Below are positions 63,602 to 64,000 of a stretch of 64,000 nt of DNA, piece by piece. Below the pieces are notes generated by a model. It worked only from the letters and a program-made list of their open reading frames with translations, was not told the origin of the DNA and did not search any database. The translations under genes were made by a program, and so were the position numbers. Source of the DNA: Caballeronia udeis (GTDB lineage Bacteria > Pseudomonadota > Gammaproteobacteria > Burkholderiales > Burkholderiaceae); contig NZ_FCOK02000018.1 of NCBI RefSeq assembly GCF_001544555.2, positions 1-64,000 of the forward strand, written 5' to 3'. The first letter of the stretch is position 1; each line of letters begins with the position of its first letter.

Positions 63602-64000
63602 ATGAGTCTGCTCCTAGTGGAGAAGCACGGCCACGTCGCGCTTCTCACCCTCAATCGGCCTGAGGTCATGAATGCGTTGGGGGCGACTGGCGATGGGGAT
63701 GCGATCCGTAGTGTTTGCGAGAGTATCAATCGCGATCAGGACATCCGATGTGCAATCTTGACCGGTGCAGGACGTGCTTTTTCTGCTGGCGGTGATGTGA
63801 AGTCCATGCTCGAGAAAAGCGGCGCGTTTGCGGGAGCCGGTATCGACATCCGGGAAAGCTATCGACGAGAATTCCACGCGCTGAGCAGCGCCATCTACAA
63901 CCTTGAAGTTCCGCTCATTGCCGCTGTCAACGGAGCCGCGGTCGGCTTGGGTTGCGATCTCGCCTGCCTCGCCGACATTCGCATAGCTGCAGAAGATGCA
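63602..64000 (+). CDS. Enoyl-CoA hydratase/isomerase, partial (runs off the window)
   Basis: The first 133 residues of a crotonase-fold enzyme. The N-terminus is MSLLLVEKHGHVALLTLNRP. The first oxyanion-hole block is GRAFSAGGDVKSM, and the second is AAVNGAAVGLGCDLACLADI, in which a glycine-rich GLG replaces the usual A-G-G. It would hydrate or isomerise an enoyl-CoA in beta-oxidation. It probably works with the etf pair and SDRs of this region. The C-terminal half lies beyond the window. Confidence 0.92.
   Translation, partial: MSLLLVEKHGHVALLTLNRPEVMNALGATGDGDAIRSVCESINRDQDIRCAILTGAGRAFSAGGDVKSMLEKSGAFAGAGIDIRESYRREFHALSSAIYNLEVPLIAAVNGAAVGLGCDLACLADIRIAAEDA

Noticed and set aside
1..64000. 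CRISPR arrays, rRNA or tRNA genes
   Set aside because: No regularly spaced repeats and no complete tRNA or rRNA pattern were seen on either strand.

Overview
The window looks like a high-GC beta-proteobacterium of the Burkholderia sensu lato group (Paraburkholderia/Caballeronia/Burkholderia). The signs are two polyhydroxyalkanoate phasins, a PhaB-type acetoacetyl-CoA reductase, an NdvB-like giant glucan synthase, cepacian-like exopolysaccharide genes, DUF1302/catabolic genes, and IS6, IS110 and group II intron debris. All calls come from reading the sequence; no database search was run.

Layout. (1) 1-2.0 kb: remnants, then an acetate-transporter-like protein (satP type) and a phasin. (2) 2.5-19.9 kb: a 2894-residue membrane glucan synthase/phosphorylase-like protein followed by three c-di-GMP enzymes (GGDEF; MHYT-GGDEF-EAL; Cache-PAS-GAF-GGDEF-EAL), all on the + strand. 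(3) 20-28.1 kb: a decaying accessory patch. It holds a mosaic of three unrelated gene fragments (DUF1016, a sensor fragment, a cold-shock protein), a second phasin, a phaB gene with two lesions, several small stress-type genes, a broken response regulator, two facing IS-end-like repeats, a frameshifted HAD phosphatase and an IS110 remnant. (4) 28.2-45.2 kb: an exopolysaccharide locus. On the - strand are a Wzy-like polymerase, an AraC-type regulator and a Tat-exported beta-helix protein. On the + strand, behind a good sigma-54-type promoter, are a tyrosine autokinase/co-polymerase, GDP-mannose 4,6-dehydratase, a flippase, four glycosyltransferases and a GINT1-like transferase. (5) 45.4-51.0 kb: mobile debris. 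It holds an orphan Mu-type GemA, an IS6 transposase interrupted by a group II intron, two truncated group II introns joined head to tail, and an intact IS6-family element. (6) 51.0-52.1 kb: a phosphoribosyltransferase-HAD fusion. (7) 52.6-64 kb: a catabolic region with a lactonase-like metallo-hydrolase, the C-terminal stump of a P450cam-type cytochrome, an aldehyde dehydrogenase, two SDRs, EtfAB, a DUF1302 outer-membrane protein, a FolE GTP cyclohydrolase and the start of an enoyl-CoA hydratase.

How the parts may work together. The c-di-GMP enzymes and the sigma-54-type promoter of the polysaccharide operon would fit c-di-GMP-controlled exopolysaccharide production, but nothing in the sequence links the two directly. 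The polysaccharide locus lacks a visible Wza porin, Wzb phosphatase and initiating phosphoglycosyltransferase, so it must borrow these from elsewhere or be incomplete. The last region reads as oxidation of an alcohol or aldehyde to an acid, then CoA-dependent beta-oxidation with electrons passed to ETF. Its substrate cannot be read from the sequence.
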